DNA of 64,000 nt, taken from positions 141,276,297 to 141,340,296 of the forward strand of contig NC_084793.1 in the NCBI RefSeq assembly GCF_963169125.1, written 5' to 3'. The stretch comes from Humulus lupulus. Lineage: Eukaryota; Streptophyta; Magnoliopsida; Rosales; Cannabaceae. Below, piece after piece: positions 1-10,949 of this stretch (position 1 is the first letter of the stretch; each line of letters opens with the position of its first letter). Position numbers and translations under genes: made by a program. A model generated the notes under the pieces. The model was not told the origin of the DNA. It saw only the letters and a program-made list of their open reading frames with translations, and did no database searches.

Positions 1-335
1 TCTTTGTTATTTTCTCTTCTTCTCTCTATATCTATCTCATGTGTTGAGAATTGCCCACACTAGTCTAGGTGGTTCTAAGGATACATTGGAAGATCGTGAA
101 GAAAATAGAAGATCGGTTCAGTTTCTTGATAATACTCTGCGACAGAGAGGATACAAGAGTTAGAGAAACTGAAGGAAGGACTCTTTAATTCCGCTGCGTA
201 TACTGTAAGTATTCTATTTTTTATTTCTCTTTGAATTCAATTTTAGAAACATGTTTTAGGCTATCTCGTATTAATTTGTTTAATATTAGATATACATGAA
301 AATAAATAAAGATCATGTATAAGCTTTTTCCAACA
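1..335 (+). repeat. 5' LTR (right part) of copia-A, plus strand
   Basis: The sequence is nearly the same as 15375-15709, the end of the 3' LTR of the same element; I counted about ten differences by eye. It ends in CCAACA and is followed two bases later by a primer-binding site, which fixes the boundary at 335. The left part of the LTR lies outside the window. The full LTR, judged from the 3' copy, is about 1,857 bp. Confidence 0.9.
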
Positions 336-337
336 AC

Positions 338-349
338 TGGTTTCAGAGA
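338..349 (+). other. Primer-binding site of copia-A
   Basis: TGGTTTCAGAGA follows the LTR end after a two-base gap. It resembles the usual TGGTATCAGAGC site that pairs with the 3' end of initiator tRNA-Met and primes minus-strand cDNA synthesis, with an A-to-T and a C-to-A change. Confidence 0.8.
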
Positions 350-851
350 CTTTGGTAATCTTTATTTTCATGCATGAACATGTTTAAAATTGGATTATAT
401 GATATTTTTGAACAATTGGATGGTTTTTCATATTTTTATGAACATATTGATTTTATGTGAATTTTAGCAATTTTTAGGTTATTTTGTTGTGTTTTCTATG
501 CTATTAATTTTTATATATGCTTTATTTTGTGTAAAACATGGTAAAAATTAATTAGAAAAGTGTTTTGGTTTGAAAAATTACTCAAAAAATTGTTTGGAAA
601 AAATTTGGCCTAGCTGCCCATGCGCGCCTCGCCCACGCACCGCGTGCCCCGCACGCAGGCCTCTGCAGCCGCGCACACATGCCCAGCCCACGCGCACGCG
701 ATGAACAGTACCCCGTGGTACTGCTCATCCTTTTTTTTTTTTTTAAAGAAAATAAAATTTGTTGAAATTTATTATTTATAATCAAAACCAAAAATATCTT
801 TTTTGTTTTATTATTTAAATTTTTTTTTAAAATAAGATATTTTTGTTAGTG
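350..851 (+). other. Copia-A untranslated leader, first part
   Basis: AT-rich leader with a GC-rich island around 610-720. The portion 538-850 is matched, on the opposite strand, by 7719-8106 at the centre of the large palindrome, which shows that it belongs to the leader of this family. In the minus-strand copy the leader runs on without a break from this sequence into what is found at 8107 on the plus strand. The plus-strand leader is therefore interrupted near 851. Confidence 0.7.
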
Positions 852-1150
852 ATAATAAATAATGTATTTTTACAATTTAAAAAAAAAATTATATATATAT
901 ATTTTTTTTTTAAATTATGGACGGGTACTGTTCACTCGATTGCACTGGCTGCTGGGGCGCGCGCGCAAGAGGAATTGGCCAGGGATGCGCGCACATGGTG
1001 GGCGCTGGGTGCGCGCGCGCGGAGGCGGGCTGTGCGCGCGCGCGGAGGCGGGCTGTGCGCGCGCGCGGAGGCGGGCTGTGCGTGCTCTGCTGCGCACTGC
1101 GTGCGCGCGCGCATGGCAACCAGAACAAAAAATTTCGATTTTTTTTTTTT
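852..1150 (-). repeat. Inverted copia leader fragment, fold-back with 538-850
   Basis: Read on the minus strand, this resembles the leader segment at about 590-850, including the run ending in GCCATGCGCGC and the GAACAGTAC island. It lies head-to-head with the plus-strand leader, so 538-1150 is a small imperfect palindrome centred near 851. Its outer end is a poly-T run at about 1139-1151, where it joins a truncated LTR. Short open frames here come from low-complexity GC repeats and are not genes. Confidence 0.65.
1012..1080. repeat. 23-bp tandem repeat, three units, GC-rich
   Basis: Three consecutive copies of a 23-bp unit, each an alternating CG run followed by GAGGCGGGCTGTG. The alternating purine-pyrimidine tracts could adopt Z-DNA. 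The matching island at 7850-8030 lacks this exact array, so the repeat expanded in this copy. Confidence 0.9.
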
Positions 1151-1152
1151 TT

Positions 1153-1988
1153 ACAACCATAATTGTCACTCAATCCTCTATAGACGTTCTATAATGAGAT
1201 AGGACTAAAATACCGTTTTACCCCTCATTGTATTTTATCCTTAAAACACTTAGTTCCTTGTAAATGATATTTCAGTAAACTAATTTAATTACTGAAATGA
1301 GATCTCTATCATTTAACACCTTGAACCAAACTAAAAGGAAACCATCGTGTCACTTCTTCATCAGAAGCTATAGATGTTCATATCTATGATTAACACTCCC
1401 ACTCAATTATACTACCGAGTTCCCAAGATGTAAGTATGGGCTAGTCCGTAGGGTAAGCTGGTAACGAACAAGTCAAAGAACTCAAATAATACAATCAGTT
1501 AGAATACTAACCACTCAGAATTGAGATTGAATTGACCTATGGTCAACTATATGATATGACTAGAATAGATAATAACAGTATGTTTACTTATCTTATCAAC
1601 TGTCAATATCGGTCTTGTCCGATGTAACAAATACATCCGATCTTATCTACTTTGCTAATGTTCTGGAAAGAACATAACACTGTAATGTGTAAGTAGATCA
1701 TATCATAGATTGGCAAGTCAATGTAAATCCGGTGCACTGACTAATCTTAGGACTAACTTATTTTGAACATATAATGATATTTATATTCCATTGTGATTAC
1801 ATCACTATAAATAAGATTAGCTATATGCTCAGGATTTAATAGAAGTTTATATTAAACAAATAATCATGAAAATAAAACATGTGAGCAAAGTGATTGACCA
1901 AGTCAAAAAAATGATTTCTATTCTTTTATTGATAATAAAATGAGATTACAAAGAATTTAGGTTTTAATTAGGCCATAAAACCCCAAAA
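1153..1988 (-). repeat. Truncated 3' LTR of inverted copia-A copy
   Basis: Reverse complement of the first about 836 bp of the LTR that starts at 13853. The LTR start is mutated: TGTTGGGG in the plus copy reads TTTTGGGG here. The LTR is cut at 1153, next to a poly-T run, so the second half, which would carry the TATA box and the terminal CA, is missing. Confidence 0.85.
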
Positions 1989-2012
1989 AACTCTCACTTG
2001 CACTAATTGAAA

Positions 2013-2810
2013 CTAATGCCTTAATTCTACTAATCCCATCTCCTTGATATGCTTATCAAATGTAGCTTCTGGTAGTGTCTTTGTAAACGGATCTGCAAGA
2101 TTGTCTTCAGTTGCAATCTTCATAACCTTCACATCTCCCCTGGCCACATATTCTCGAATAATGTGATACTTCATTTCTATATGCTTACTCCTCTTGTGAC
2201 CTCGAGGTTCTTTTGAGTTGGCTATCGCTCCTGTATTGTCACAAAACAACACAAGCGGTTTATCCATTTCTGGAATAACACCAAGATCTGAATAGAACTT
2301 CTTTAGTCAGACTATTTCCTTATCTGCTTCTGACGCGGCTATGTACTCAGCCTCCATGGTGGAATCTGAGATTGCAGACTGCTTTACGCTTCTCCAAATC
2401 ACAGCTCCACCCCCAAGAGTAAACACCATTCCACAGGTAGACTTTCTGTCATCGACATCAGTCTGAAAATCTGAATCGGTGTAGCCTACAGGGTTCAGAA
2501 CACCACCCTTGTAGACTAACATATAATCCCTAGTCCGTCTCAAATACTTCAGGATATGCTTAACTGCTATCCAATGTTCCGGTCCTGGGTTTGACTGATA
2601 CCTGCTCACTACTCCCACTGCATAGTAGATATTTGGTCTAGTACACAACATGGCATACATCAGACTTCCAACTGCAGATGCGTATGAAACTTTTCTCATT
2701 GCATCTTCCTCTTCAGGAGTCTGGGGAGACTGCTTCTTTGAAAGATGAATTTCATGGCGGGACGGTAGACGCCCTTTCTTGGAATTTGTCATTGAGAAAC
2801 GTTCAAGCAC
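2013..2810 (-). pseudogene. Copia RT C-terminal part and RNase H (inverted copy)
   Basis: Minus-strand continuation of the pol frame. It covers the end of reverse transcriptase and the RNase H domain typical of Ty1/copia. The motifs YTDSDF, STMEAEYIAASEA and LFCDNTGAIANS carry the expected acidic residues. The frame ends with LVELRH shortly before the polypurine tract. A stop between 2267 and 2310 is a TGG-to-TGA change relative to the plus-strand copy, and another (CAA-to-TAA) lies between 2810 and 2871. All fragments share one frame with the RT upstream, so this stretch is disabled by nonsense changes and not by indels. It cannot encode a working enzyme as it stands. Confidence 0.9.
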
Positions 2811-2870
2811 TTTATCAATGTAAGCTGCTTAAGATAGAGCTAAAAGTTTGTTCTTTCTATCCTTGATGAT

Positions 2871-3680
2871 CTAGATACCTAGAACATAACTTGCTTCACC
2901 CAAATCCTTCATCTGAAATTGAGTGCTCAGCCAATTCTTCACATCTGATAATTTCTTAACATTGTTTCCAATGAGTAAGATATAATATACATAAAGAACA
3001 TGGAATACCACTATTTGATTTGCCTTCAGTTGGTAAACACAGGGCTCATCAATATTTTGTTCAAAGCCATAGGTTTCTATTATTTCATCAAACCTAAGAT
3101 TCCAGGAACGAGAAGCTTGCTTAAGTCCATAGATGGACCTATTTAACTTACAAACTTTTCCTTCTTGTCCAGATACTTTAAATCCTTTTGGTTGATCCAT
3201 ATAAATGACCTCGTCAAGCTTTCCATTAAGAAAAGCTGTCTTGACGTCCATTTGCCAAATCTCATAGTCGAGAGCGGCTGCTATGGATAGGAGGATGTGA
3301 ATGGATTTGAGCATGGCTACCGGACTAAAAGTTTCCTCATAGTCCATGCCTTCTCTTTGGGTATAACCCTTTGCCACTAATCGAGCTTTATAAGTCTCGA
3401 TATTTTCATCAACACCTCGTTTCTTCTTGTAGATCCACTTGCACCCAATGGCCCTAAAGTCACTAGGTGCTTCCACAAGATCCCAGACGGAATTTGAGTA
3501 CATAGACTCCATTTCCTGTTTCATGGCTTCGAGCCATAGTTCCTTTTCAGGGCTAGCCATTGCCTGTTTGAAAGACAATGGATCATCATCACTAGTGTCA
3601 CCAATAACTATATTGGTTTCACCATCCAAACCATAGCGAATTGGGTTTCTAGAAACCCTCCCACTACGACGAGGCTCCAT
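2871..3680 (-). pseudogene. Copia reverse transcriptase (inverted copy), active site lost
   Basis: A 269-codon open stretch with the copia RT signatures [30 protein letters not shown] and [11 protein letters not shown]. The catalytic box, YVDD in the plus-strand copy (12848-12859), reads YVYY here at 2982-2993, so both aspartates are replaced by tyrosine. The stretch ends in a CAG-to-TAG stop after SYVLGI. Upstream (towards 3780) one more stop separates it from the integrase frame. It belongs to the left arm of the palindrome and is certainly inactive. Confidence 0.92.
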
Positions 3681-3779
3681 GACTGTTTGCTCAGGAACAG
3701 TGGTACTTTCTTCATTTAAATCGACTTGCGTCGGTTGTACATGAAGAGTGGGAATTTCATCATCAACTCGCGTTGATGA

Positions 3780-5198
3780 CTATGGAACATTGGTTGGAGT
3801 CAATTCATTAACCATCTCCTCTAAAACTACTTTGCTGCGAGGTTTAAAGTTCTGGACATAGTAATTTTCCAGAAAAGTAGCATTTGTAGAAGTAAACACT
3901 TTCTTTTCTGAATGACTATAGAAAAGTCCACCCCGAGTACCTTTAGGATAGCCAACAAACATGCAAACTTCAGTTCGCGGTTCTAGCTTTCCCTCCTTTT
4001 TCCTCAGGACGTGAGCGGGACACCCCCAGATTCTATAATGGCGTAAACTAGGTTCACGGCCATTCCAGCGTTCTAAAGGTGTTTTGGGGATTGGTTTTGA
4101 CGGCACGACATTGAGAATGTCATTTGCGGTTTCAATTGCATGTCCCCAGAACGAAGTTGGTAGAGTTGAGTAACTAAGCATGCATCTAACCATTTCCAAT
4201 AAAGTTCTGTTTCGACGTTCCGTTACACCATTTTGTTGCGGAGTACCTGGGGCAGTAAGTTGTGATAAAATCCCAAGTTCAGTTAAATGATCTTGGAACT
4301 GCATATCCAAATATTCTCCACCCCTATCAGATCGCAAGATCTTTAACGTTTTACCTAATTGGTTGTGAGCCATTGCTAGGAATTCCTGAAACTTTGAAAA
4401 TGTTTCTGATTTCCTATGCATTAGGTAAAGACATGAGTATCTAGAGTAATTGTCAATGAAAGTGACGAAATACTCAAAACCACCCCTAGCTTGTATATTC
4501 AAAGGTCCACAAACATCTGAATGCACAAGACCAAGTGGTTCTTTGGCCCTATCACCTTTTGCAGAGAATGGACGCTTGGTCAGTTTGCCTTCTAGACAAG
4601 ATTCACAAACAGATAATTCACCTAAGGTGAATTCCCTCAAAGGTCCGTCCTTTGTAAGTCTTTGAATCCTATCATAGCCAATGTGACATAGTCTCAAGTG
4701 CCATAAATACGTCATATTTTTGTTATCGGTCTTTTGACATTTATTGGTCCTAGGTTTAACAACTTTGAATAAATCATTATTAAGAGCAAGGGGTTCGTTA
4801 GGTCGCAGAATATAAAGCCCGTTTTCCAAACATGCAATACACAATTGTGATCCATTGAAAGAAATAGATATATTAAAACTTGTGAAAGTCATAACAAATC
4901 GTTCTAATTGCAACATGGAAATTGAAATTAAATTTCTACTAAAATCCAGAATAAAAAATACATCTTTTAAAATTAAGTATTTATTTCCAAACTTTAGACA
5001 AGCTATTCCTCTAGCTTGGACCGCAACGAATGCTCCGTTCCCAACTCTAAGCTTTAAGCCACCTTCGTTCACTTCCTCCCACGATTCAAGAAGTTGTAAA
5101 GAGTTACAAACATGGTTAGTAGTTCCAGAATCAATAATCCAAACAGATTTATCATTCTCTAAAACACATGTGTTCCAAGATAAATGAACTATAATCAT
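3780..5198 (-). pseudogene. Copia protease and integrase (inverted copy)
   Basis: 472 open codons. In order: protease motif WIIDSGTTNHVC; the GAG-pre-integrase zinc module with HLRLCH and CESC; and the integrase core with VHSDVCGPL, LRSDRGGEY and QQNGVTERRNRTLL, so the D, D and E positions are all present. The end is the conserved RIWGCPAHVL and VGYPKGTRGG region. The open frame begins at an internal Met after a frameshift in the zinc-knuckle region, so it is not a true protein start. The stretch ends with a TAG near 3780, in frame with the RT that follows. This is the longest undamaged piece of the inverted copy. Confidence 0.92.
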
Positions 5199-5807
5199 TA
5201 CCTTTGTTTTTCGCTGCTAGAACTTAGGGCAATCTCATTTCCAATGCCCATTCTCTTTGCAGTGAAAACACTTATCTTTACCTTTCTTGTTTTTCTTGTT
5301 TTCCCCTTAGGCGTCTGTGCATATGGTTGTGCACTCGTCTTCGCAGCCTTTGCAGGCTTGGGGTTGTTGTTTTGTCCACCTTTCCTCTTGTTTCCAGATT
5401 TCGAAGACGAAGCTTGGTTAGCTTCAGCCTTAGCTAGATGAGCAGCAACATCAGTAGTCTTATTTTCACCTCATTTACTGGGTCCACCCATGACAGGTTC
5501 AATAATTTGAAGCTCGTTCATGAGCTGCGTCAGACCATAGTTGAGTTGAGCACGAACGTGCAGACACGGTTCCATCATGAACGTGCAGAGACGGTGCTAT
5601 CCAAGCATTTACGATACCATCACGAGCATTGACGGTGCCATCACTAACGTGCGGACATGGTGCTCGTTCTGGGGATTCCTCAATCATGACGAATTCAAAG
5701 TTTTCACCAATCAACTCTATGTTGATATTCTGCTTCCAATTAAGGAAGTTTTCTCCAGTGAGTTTCTCCATCGAAAGTTGAGAAAGGATGGGAGTAGACA
5801 CAGACAC
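5199..5807 (-). pseudogene. Copia gag remnant (inverted copy)
   Basis: Begins with the gag start MSVSTPILSQLSMEKLTGEN and an NWKQNINIELIG segment that matches the copia gag N-terminus. It then runs into a short repeat (about 5560-5690) encoding DGTVNA-like heptapeptides in place of most of the gag core. A frameshift in that repeat throws the frame off. The CCHC zinc knuckle (5229-5270) survives as CFHCKENGHWK but has a stop before the last cysteine, and a one-base deletion follows it. Compared with the plus-strand copy at 10014, the damage is heavier. Confidence 0.85.
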
Positions 5808-7718
5808 TACTTAACTTAAAACTACAAATTATCAATAAAATAGAAATCAATCACATTTGCTCAATAAAACTTCTATTCACACAAATTTCAAGAAATAGCA
5901 CAACATATACAAAAATATGTAAGATATGAGAAAAAATACCAAAAACAATCATATCTTTATTTCTTTAGGTTTTTAACTAATCTATGATATCCTTGTCCCG
6001 GTTGGCGAGAGTCAAAAATACCACTAGTTAAATAGAGTTGTAAGCTCATTTAATAATGGACACCATTATTAACAACCTACTATTCGATCAAAATAAGAAA
6101 ACAAAATCTCTTATTTTATGAGCTAGACCCACGGTTTTGATAATCATAGATTTAGTCCTAGTAGTCACGTAGGGGTGAGTCTAGTAGAATTTGACCTATA
6201 ATTATCTATCTTTCGAAATCTAACCTTGTCAAAATAACTAATGAACACCTTCCGTAGGGGGACGAATCAAAGCGCCTCGAGGCCCCATTAAGCTATTGAC
6301 TATGTTAAACCAACGGTGGAGATCGAATAAAATTCTTAAAATAAGCTCATTATAAAATTAAAATTAGTATTTTTATTATTTATTTTTAGAAAATTAATGA
6401 CTATAGTTTTCCCCAAAAAAAAATTAAACAGATTAAAAAATTTTAAAACCAAAGTCCTATAATTTTGTATTAATTCTAAAGTGTCACATTTAAACAAATT
6501 CAATTAATTTAGAATTAATTCGTTGCTAATCAATATTTAGGTTTAACTAATATAATGAACCTATACAATTAAGTTCAACTCAGGTAAATGGGCCTTAACA
6601 ATTGGGCTCGTATGGAGGAGGGCTGGGTCCAGTATGTCGTTCCCACTACAAAGGCCCCCTATCTTCCATACAAGGTCCAAAAGACAGGAATTTAAACCTT
6701 CGTTTTATTAATTGTTATTAATTGATTAGGCCCATTATAGTCATGCAAAGCAAATGGGCCTTCACAAGTGGAATCACCCACAAGAGAGGAATTTAAACTT
6801 TACATTTTCTAATGGGCCCAAATAAAACCTATCATTTTATGAATATTTTATTTGGCAAAATACCATATATCTAACAAACATATGGGCCACTATATGCATC
6901 TAAACCCAATTGCAAAAATATCGCATATAGTGCAAACAGACATGTTATAATTGGATGGGCCTAATCATGTTACTATATGAGCAATTCTATGAATTTATGC
7001 AAAAATACCACAATATATTTCATTTGCAAAAATACCACAACTAATTATCTAGAATTTATCCAAAAAATTCAAATTAATTAAATTTTTACAAAAAATAAGT
7101 CAATTTAAATGAAATTTATCAACAATTAACAATTGTTAATTTAAATTTCATTTATCAACAATCAACTTGGTTTTAGGTTAATTTGAAAAAAAATATATAT
7201 TAATTTAATTTAAATAGGATTTATCAACAATTAACCAAAGTTAATTTAAATCCCATTTATTAAAAAAATATATTTTGTTAATTGGCTGAAAAAATGATAT
7301 TTTTCAAAATTTAACCAATTTTAAATTTTAAAATCAATATCTTAACTATTTTCCAAAATATCTTGTGTTGTTACAACTATTATTTAATATTTTAACCATT
7401 TAAAAATAATAAAATACAAATAGTTAAAACAACCCTAAAATATCTCAAATAGTTAAAAATATTCAAATATCCATAAAAATATCTAACTAACAATATTCAA
7501 ATTTCAAATAATTTAAATATTAAAAACTATAGAATAAAAAGATATTTATATTTTCAAATAAAGATTTAATAAAAATATCAAGAATTTAAATGAAAATATC
7601 TTAAATATCTGATATCATAATTCTAATATTTTAATATATAAAAAGATTTAAAATTAAGTTGTTAGTCTATTTTTAAATTTGAATTTGAATGTTTGTAGAA
7701 AATATCTAATTATTTAAA
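5808..7718 (-). other. Copia leader of the inverted copy, no gene
   Basis: About 1.9 kb of AT-rich untranslated leader, the reverse complement of 8107-10013. I see no coding signal. It contains repeated phrases around GGGCCCAT and runs of short ATTT/AAAT motifs. The boundary at 7718 is where the identity between the palindrome arms ends. Confidence 0.75.
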
Positions 7719-8106
7719 TCTCAACTAACAAAAATATCTTATTTTAAAAAAAAAAAATTAAATGATAAAACAAAAAAGATATTTTTGGTTTTGATTATAA
7801 ATAATTTATTTCTACAAATTTTAATTTAAAAAAAAAATTGAGAAAAAAAAATGAATAGTACTCGTGGTACTGTTCACGCTGGTGGCTGGTGTGCGCGCGC
7901 GCGGGCTGGGCATGCGTGCACGGCTGCAGGGGCGTGCGCGCGCGGCACACGGGTGACTAGCGGGTGGTGCGCGCGGGGCACGCGGGTGGTGCGTGCAGTG
8001 CGTGAGCGGGGTGCGCGCGCGCATGGCAGCCAGAAAAAAAAATTTCGAAAAAATTTTTTGTGCAATTTTTTCAACCAAAACCATTTTCTAATTAATTTTT
8101 AACATG
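7719..8106 (-). other. Palindrome centre: copia leader segment with GC island
   Basis: Read on the minus strand, this matches the plus-strand leader at about 536-860, including the GC-rich island flanked by GAACAGTAC and GTACTGTTC. It is present once, so the palindrome has an asymmetric loop. Short frames across the GC island (7851-8102 and its antisense) are by-products of the CG-rich repeats. Confidence 0.75.
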
Positions 8107-10013
8107 TTTAAATAATTAGATATTTTCTACAAATATTCAAATTCAAATTTAAAAATAGACTAACAACTTAATTTTAAATCTTTTAATATATTAAAATATT
8201 AGAATTATGATATCAGATATTTAAGATATTTTCATTTAAATTCTTGATATTTTTATTAAATCTTTATTTGAAAATATAAATATCTTTTTATTCTATAGTT
8301 TTTAATATTTAAATTATTTGAAATTTGAACATTGTTAGTTATATATTTTTATGAATATTTGAATTTGTTTAATTATTTGAGATATTTTAGGGTTGTTATA
8401 ACTATTTGTATTTTATTATTTTTAAATAGTTAAAATATTAGATAATAGTTGTAACAACACAAGATATTTTTATAAAATAGTTTAGATATTGATTTTAAAA
8501 TTTAAAATTAGTTAAATTTTGAAAAATATCATTTTTTTCAGCCAATTAACAAAATATATTTTTTTAATAAATGAGATTTAAATTAACTTTGGTTAATTGT
8601 TGATAAATCCTATTTAAATTAAATTAATATTTTTTTTAAAATTAACCTAAAACCAAGTTGATTGTTGATAAATGAAATTTAAATTGACTATTGTTAATTG
8701 TTGATAAATTTCATTTAAATTGACTTATTTTTTGTAAAAATTTAATTAATTTGAATTTTTTTTAATAAATTCTAGATAATTAATTGTGGTATTTTTGCAA
8801 ATGAAATAAATTGTGGTATTTTTGCATAAATTCATAGAATTGCTCATATAGTAACATGATTAGGCCCATCCAATTATAACATGTCTGTTTGCACTATATG
8901 CGGTATTTTTGCAATTGGGTTTAGATGCATATAGTGGCCCATATGTTTGTTAGATATATGGTATTTTGCCAAATAAAATATTCATAAAATGATAGGTTTT
9001 ATTTGGGCCCATTAGAAAATGTAAAGTTTAAATTCCTCTCTTGTGGGTGATTCCACTTGTGAAGGCCCATTTGCTTTGCATGACTATAATGGGCCTAATC
9101 AATTAATAACAATTAATAAAACGAAGGTTTAAATTCCTGTCTTTTGGACCTTGTATGGAAGATAGGGGGCCTTTGTAGTGGGAACGACATACTGGACCCA
9201 GCCCTCCTCCATACGAGCCCAATTGTTAAGGCCCATTTACCTGAGTTGAACTTAATTGTATAGGTTCATTATATTAGTTAAACCTAAATATTGATTAGCA
9301 ACAAATTAATTCTAAATTAATTGAATTTGTTTCAATGTGACACTTTAGAATTAATACAAAATTATAGGACTTTGGTTTTAAAAATTTTAATCTGTTTAAT
9401 TTTTTTGGAAAACCATAGTCATTAATTTTCTAAAAATAAATAATAAAAATACTAATTTTAATTTTATAATGAGCTTATTTTAAGAATTTTATTCGATTTC
9501 CACCGTTGGTTTAACATAGTCAATAGCTTAATGGGGCCTCGAGGCACTTTGATTCGTCCCCCTACGGAAGGTGTTCATTAGTTATTTTGACAAGGTTAGA
9601 TTTCGAAAGATAGATAATTATAGGTCAAATTCTACTAGACTCACCCCTACGGTGACTACTAGAACTAAATCTATGATTATTGAAACCGTGGGTCTAGCTC
9701 ATAAAATAAGAGATTTTGTTTTCTTATTTTGATCGAATAGTAGGTTGTTAATAATGGTGTCAATTATTAAATGAGTTTACAACTCTATTTAACTAGTGAT
9801 ATTTTTTACTCTCGCCAACCGGGACAAGGATATCATAGATTAGTTAAAAACCTAAAGAAATAGAGATATGATTATTTTTGGTATTTTTTGTCATATCTTA
9901 CATATTTTTGGTATATGTTGTGCTATTTCTTGAAATTTGTGTGAATAGAAGTTTTATTGAGCAAATGTGATTGATTTCTATTTTATTGATAATTTGTAGT
10001 TTTAAGTTAAGTA
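8107..10013 (+). other. Copia-A leader, second part, no gene
   Basis: Untranslated leader directly before gag in the right arm, matching 5808-7718 on the other strand. Together with 338-851 it gives a leader of about 2.4 kb, long for a Ty1/copia element. No RNA gene or protein-coding signal was seen. Confidence 0.75.
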
Positions 10014-10940
10014 GTGTTTGTGTATACTCCCATCCTTTCTCAACTTTCGATGGAGAAACTCACTAGAGAAAACTTCCTTAATTGGAAGCAGAATATCAAC
10101 ATAGAGTTGATTGGTGACAACTCTGAATTCGTCATGATTGAGGAATCCCCAGAACGAGCACCGTGTCTGCACGTTAGTGATGGCACCGTCAATGCTCGTG
10201 ATGGTACCGTAAATGCTTGGATAGCACCGTCTCTGCACGTTCGTGATGGCACCGTAAATTCTCGGATGGCACTGTGTCTGCACGTTCATGCTCAACTCAA
10301 CTATGGTCTGACGCAGCTCATGAACGAGCTTCAGATTATTGAACCTGTCATGGGTGGACCTAGTAAAGGAGGTGAAAATAAGACTACTGATGTTGCTGCT
10401 CATCTAGCTAAGGCTGAAGCTAACCAAGCTTCGTCTTCGAAAGCTGGAAACAAGAGGAAAGGTGGACAAATAAACAACCCCAAGCCTACAAAGGCTGCAA
10501 AGACGGGTGCACAACCACGTGCACAGACGCCTAAGGGGAAGAACATGAAAAACAAGAAAGGTAAAGATAAATGTTTTCACTGTAAAGAGAAAAGGCATTG
10601 GAAACGAGATTGCCCCAAGTTTCTAGTAGCGAAAAATAAAGGTAATGATTATAGTTCATTTATCTTAGAAACATGTGTTTTAGAGAATGATAAATCCATT
10701 TGGATTATTGATTCTGGATCTACCAACCATGTTTGTAACTCTTTACAGCTTCTTGACTCGTGGGAGGAAGTGAACAAAGGCGGCTTAAAGCTTAGAGTTG
10801 GGAACGGAACGTTCGTTGTGGTCCAAGCTAGAGGAAGAGTTCGTCTGAAGTTCGGAAATAAATTTTTAATTTTAAAAGATGTATTTTTTATTCCGGATTT
10901 TAGTAGAAATTTAATTTCAGTTTCCATGTTGCAATTATAA
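10014..10940 (+). pseudogene. Copia gag-protease, plus-strand copy
   Basis: 308 open codons. The gag N-terminus (SMEKLTRENFLNWKQN) is followed by a stretch encoding DGTVNA/DGTVNS heptapeptides and LHV segments (about 10165-10290). This takes the place of most of the usual gag core (UBN2-type region). A basic linker and a CCHC knuckle, CFHCKEKRHWKRDC at 10572-10614, follow; the glycine normally before the histidine is Arg. The protease motif WIIDSGSTNHVC closes the stretch. A TAA after MLQL ends it, where the inverted copy has a Glu codon. The frame continues in the next block. A protein from this gag could bind RNA but lacks much of the assembly domain. Confidence 0.9.
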
Positions 10941-10949
10941 CGATTTGTT

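Noticed and set aside
843..1202. Several overlapping open frames on both strands with Arg/Ala-rich products
   Set aside because: They are by-products of the CG-rich tandem repeats in the copia leader; frames on both strands and all phases stay open for the same reason.
7821..8102. Short open frames over the GC island at the palindrome centre
   Set aside because: Low-complexity GC sequence of the untranslated leader; no known motif, not conserved between copies.
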